From the NCBI GenBank assembly GCA_964565795.1, contig CAZMGC010000014.1, positions 1 through 21,796 of the forward strand: a DNA stretch of 21,796 nt, written 5' to 3'. The notes under the pieces were generated by a model. It made no database searches and was not told the DNA's origin. It saw only the letters and a list, made by a program, of their open reading frames with translations. This document shows, piece by piece, positions 21,787 to 21,796 of the stretch. Positions within the stretch are counted from its first letter, which is position 1, and every line of letters starts with the position of its first letter. Position numbers and translations under genes: made by a program. This stretch comes from 2-01-FULL-39-10-A sp964565795 (GTDB taxonomy: Bacteria; Patescibacteriota; Microgenomatia; Levybacterales; UBA12049).

Positions 21787-21792
21787 AGTATA
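21787..21792 (-). promoter_or_regulatory. Candidate -10 box for the HTH gene
   Basis: On the minus strand TATACT ends 9 nt before the ATG at 21775-21777, giving at most a 3-nt leader. The -35 region lies outside the window. Confidence 0.35.
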
Positions 21793-21796
21793 TTGA

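Noticed and set aside
1..21796. CRISPR array, rRNA, transposase, or alternative genetic code
   Set aside because: No spaced repeats, rRNA-like sequence or transposase motifs were seen, and TGA is used as a normal stop (for example at the ends of argS and the ComEC hydrolase gene).

Overview
The window is AT-rich, tightly packed bacterial DNA read with the ordinary code (TGA, TAA and TAG all end genes). Small intergenic gaps, a competence gene divided into two ORFs, few Shine-Dalgarno sites, many promoter -10 boxes sitting just before start codons, and proteins typical of ultra-small bacteria (membrane-anchored CPAC thioredoxin-like protein, PEGA/propeller protein, sortase, single MreB) suggest a member of the Candidate Phyla Radiation (Patescibacteria). 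That placement is an inference from gene content and style, not from a phylogenetic marker.

Layout. 1-4692 (+): the 3' part of leuS, then comEA, a ComEC channel gene and a separate ComEC metallo-hydrolase gene, all touching or overlapping: a leuS/DNA-uptake operon. 4699-6278 (-): a two-gene response regulator/histidine kinase operon. 6371-9841 (+): argS, an M16 zinc peptidase and ndk, ending in a probable terminator. 9892-11859 (-): a membrane-anchored DsbA-like protein and a Pro/Ala/Ser/Thr-rich low-complexity protein. 11978-13525 (+): tRNA-Arg(CCU), sortase, and a divergent kinase-fold protein joined to the sortase gene with no spacer. 13526-14740 (-): a PEGA/beta-propeller surface protein. 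14741-16092: a complex promoter/leader region and mreB. 16347-21571 (+): a surface-glycan cluster (GT26 transferase, two GT4 transferases, a DUF218/YdcF-like protein, a GalT-like nucleotidyltransferase). 21568-21777 (-): a small helix-turn-helix protein.

The most striking feature is upstream of mreB. A second mreB start lies 127 nt before the real one. It encodes the same first 12 residues, but 8 of the 12 codons differ and all 10 base differences are synonymous. Copy 1 has the local leaderless-style promoter (extended -10, 6 nt, ATG). Copy 2, the functional gene, starts after a strong Shine-Dalgarno and a roughly 95-nt GC-richer segment with nested inverted repeats that can form two mutually exclusive helices. 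The copy-1 frame runs through this segment and stops 11 nt inside mreB. This could be a scar of a 5'-end replacement or insertion, a decayed duplication, or a leader-peptide/RNA control device.

A second pattern is positional. In at least four places (argS, ndk, the dsbA-like gene, mreB copy 1) a -10 hexamer lies exactly 6 nt before the ATG, which would put the start codon at +1; several more lie at 5-9 nt. This points to widespread leaderless or near-leaderless transcripts.
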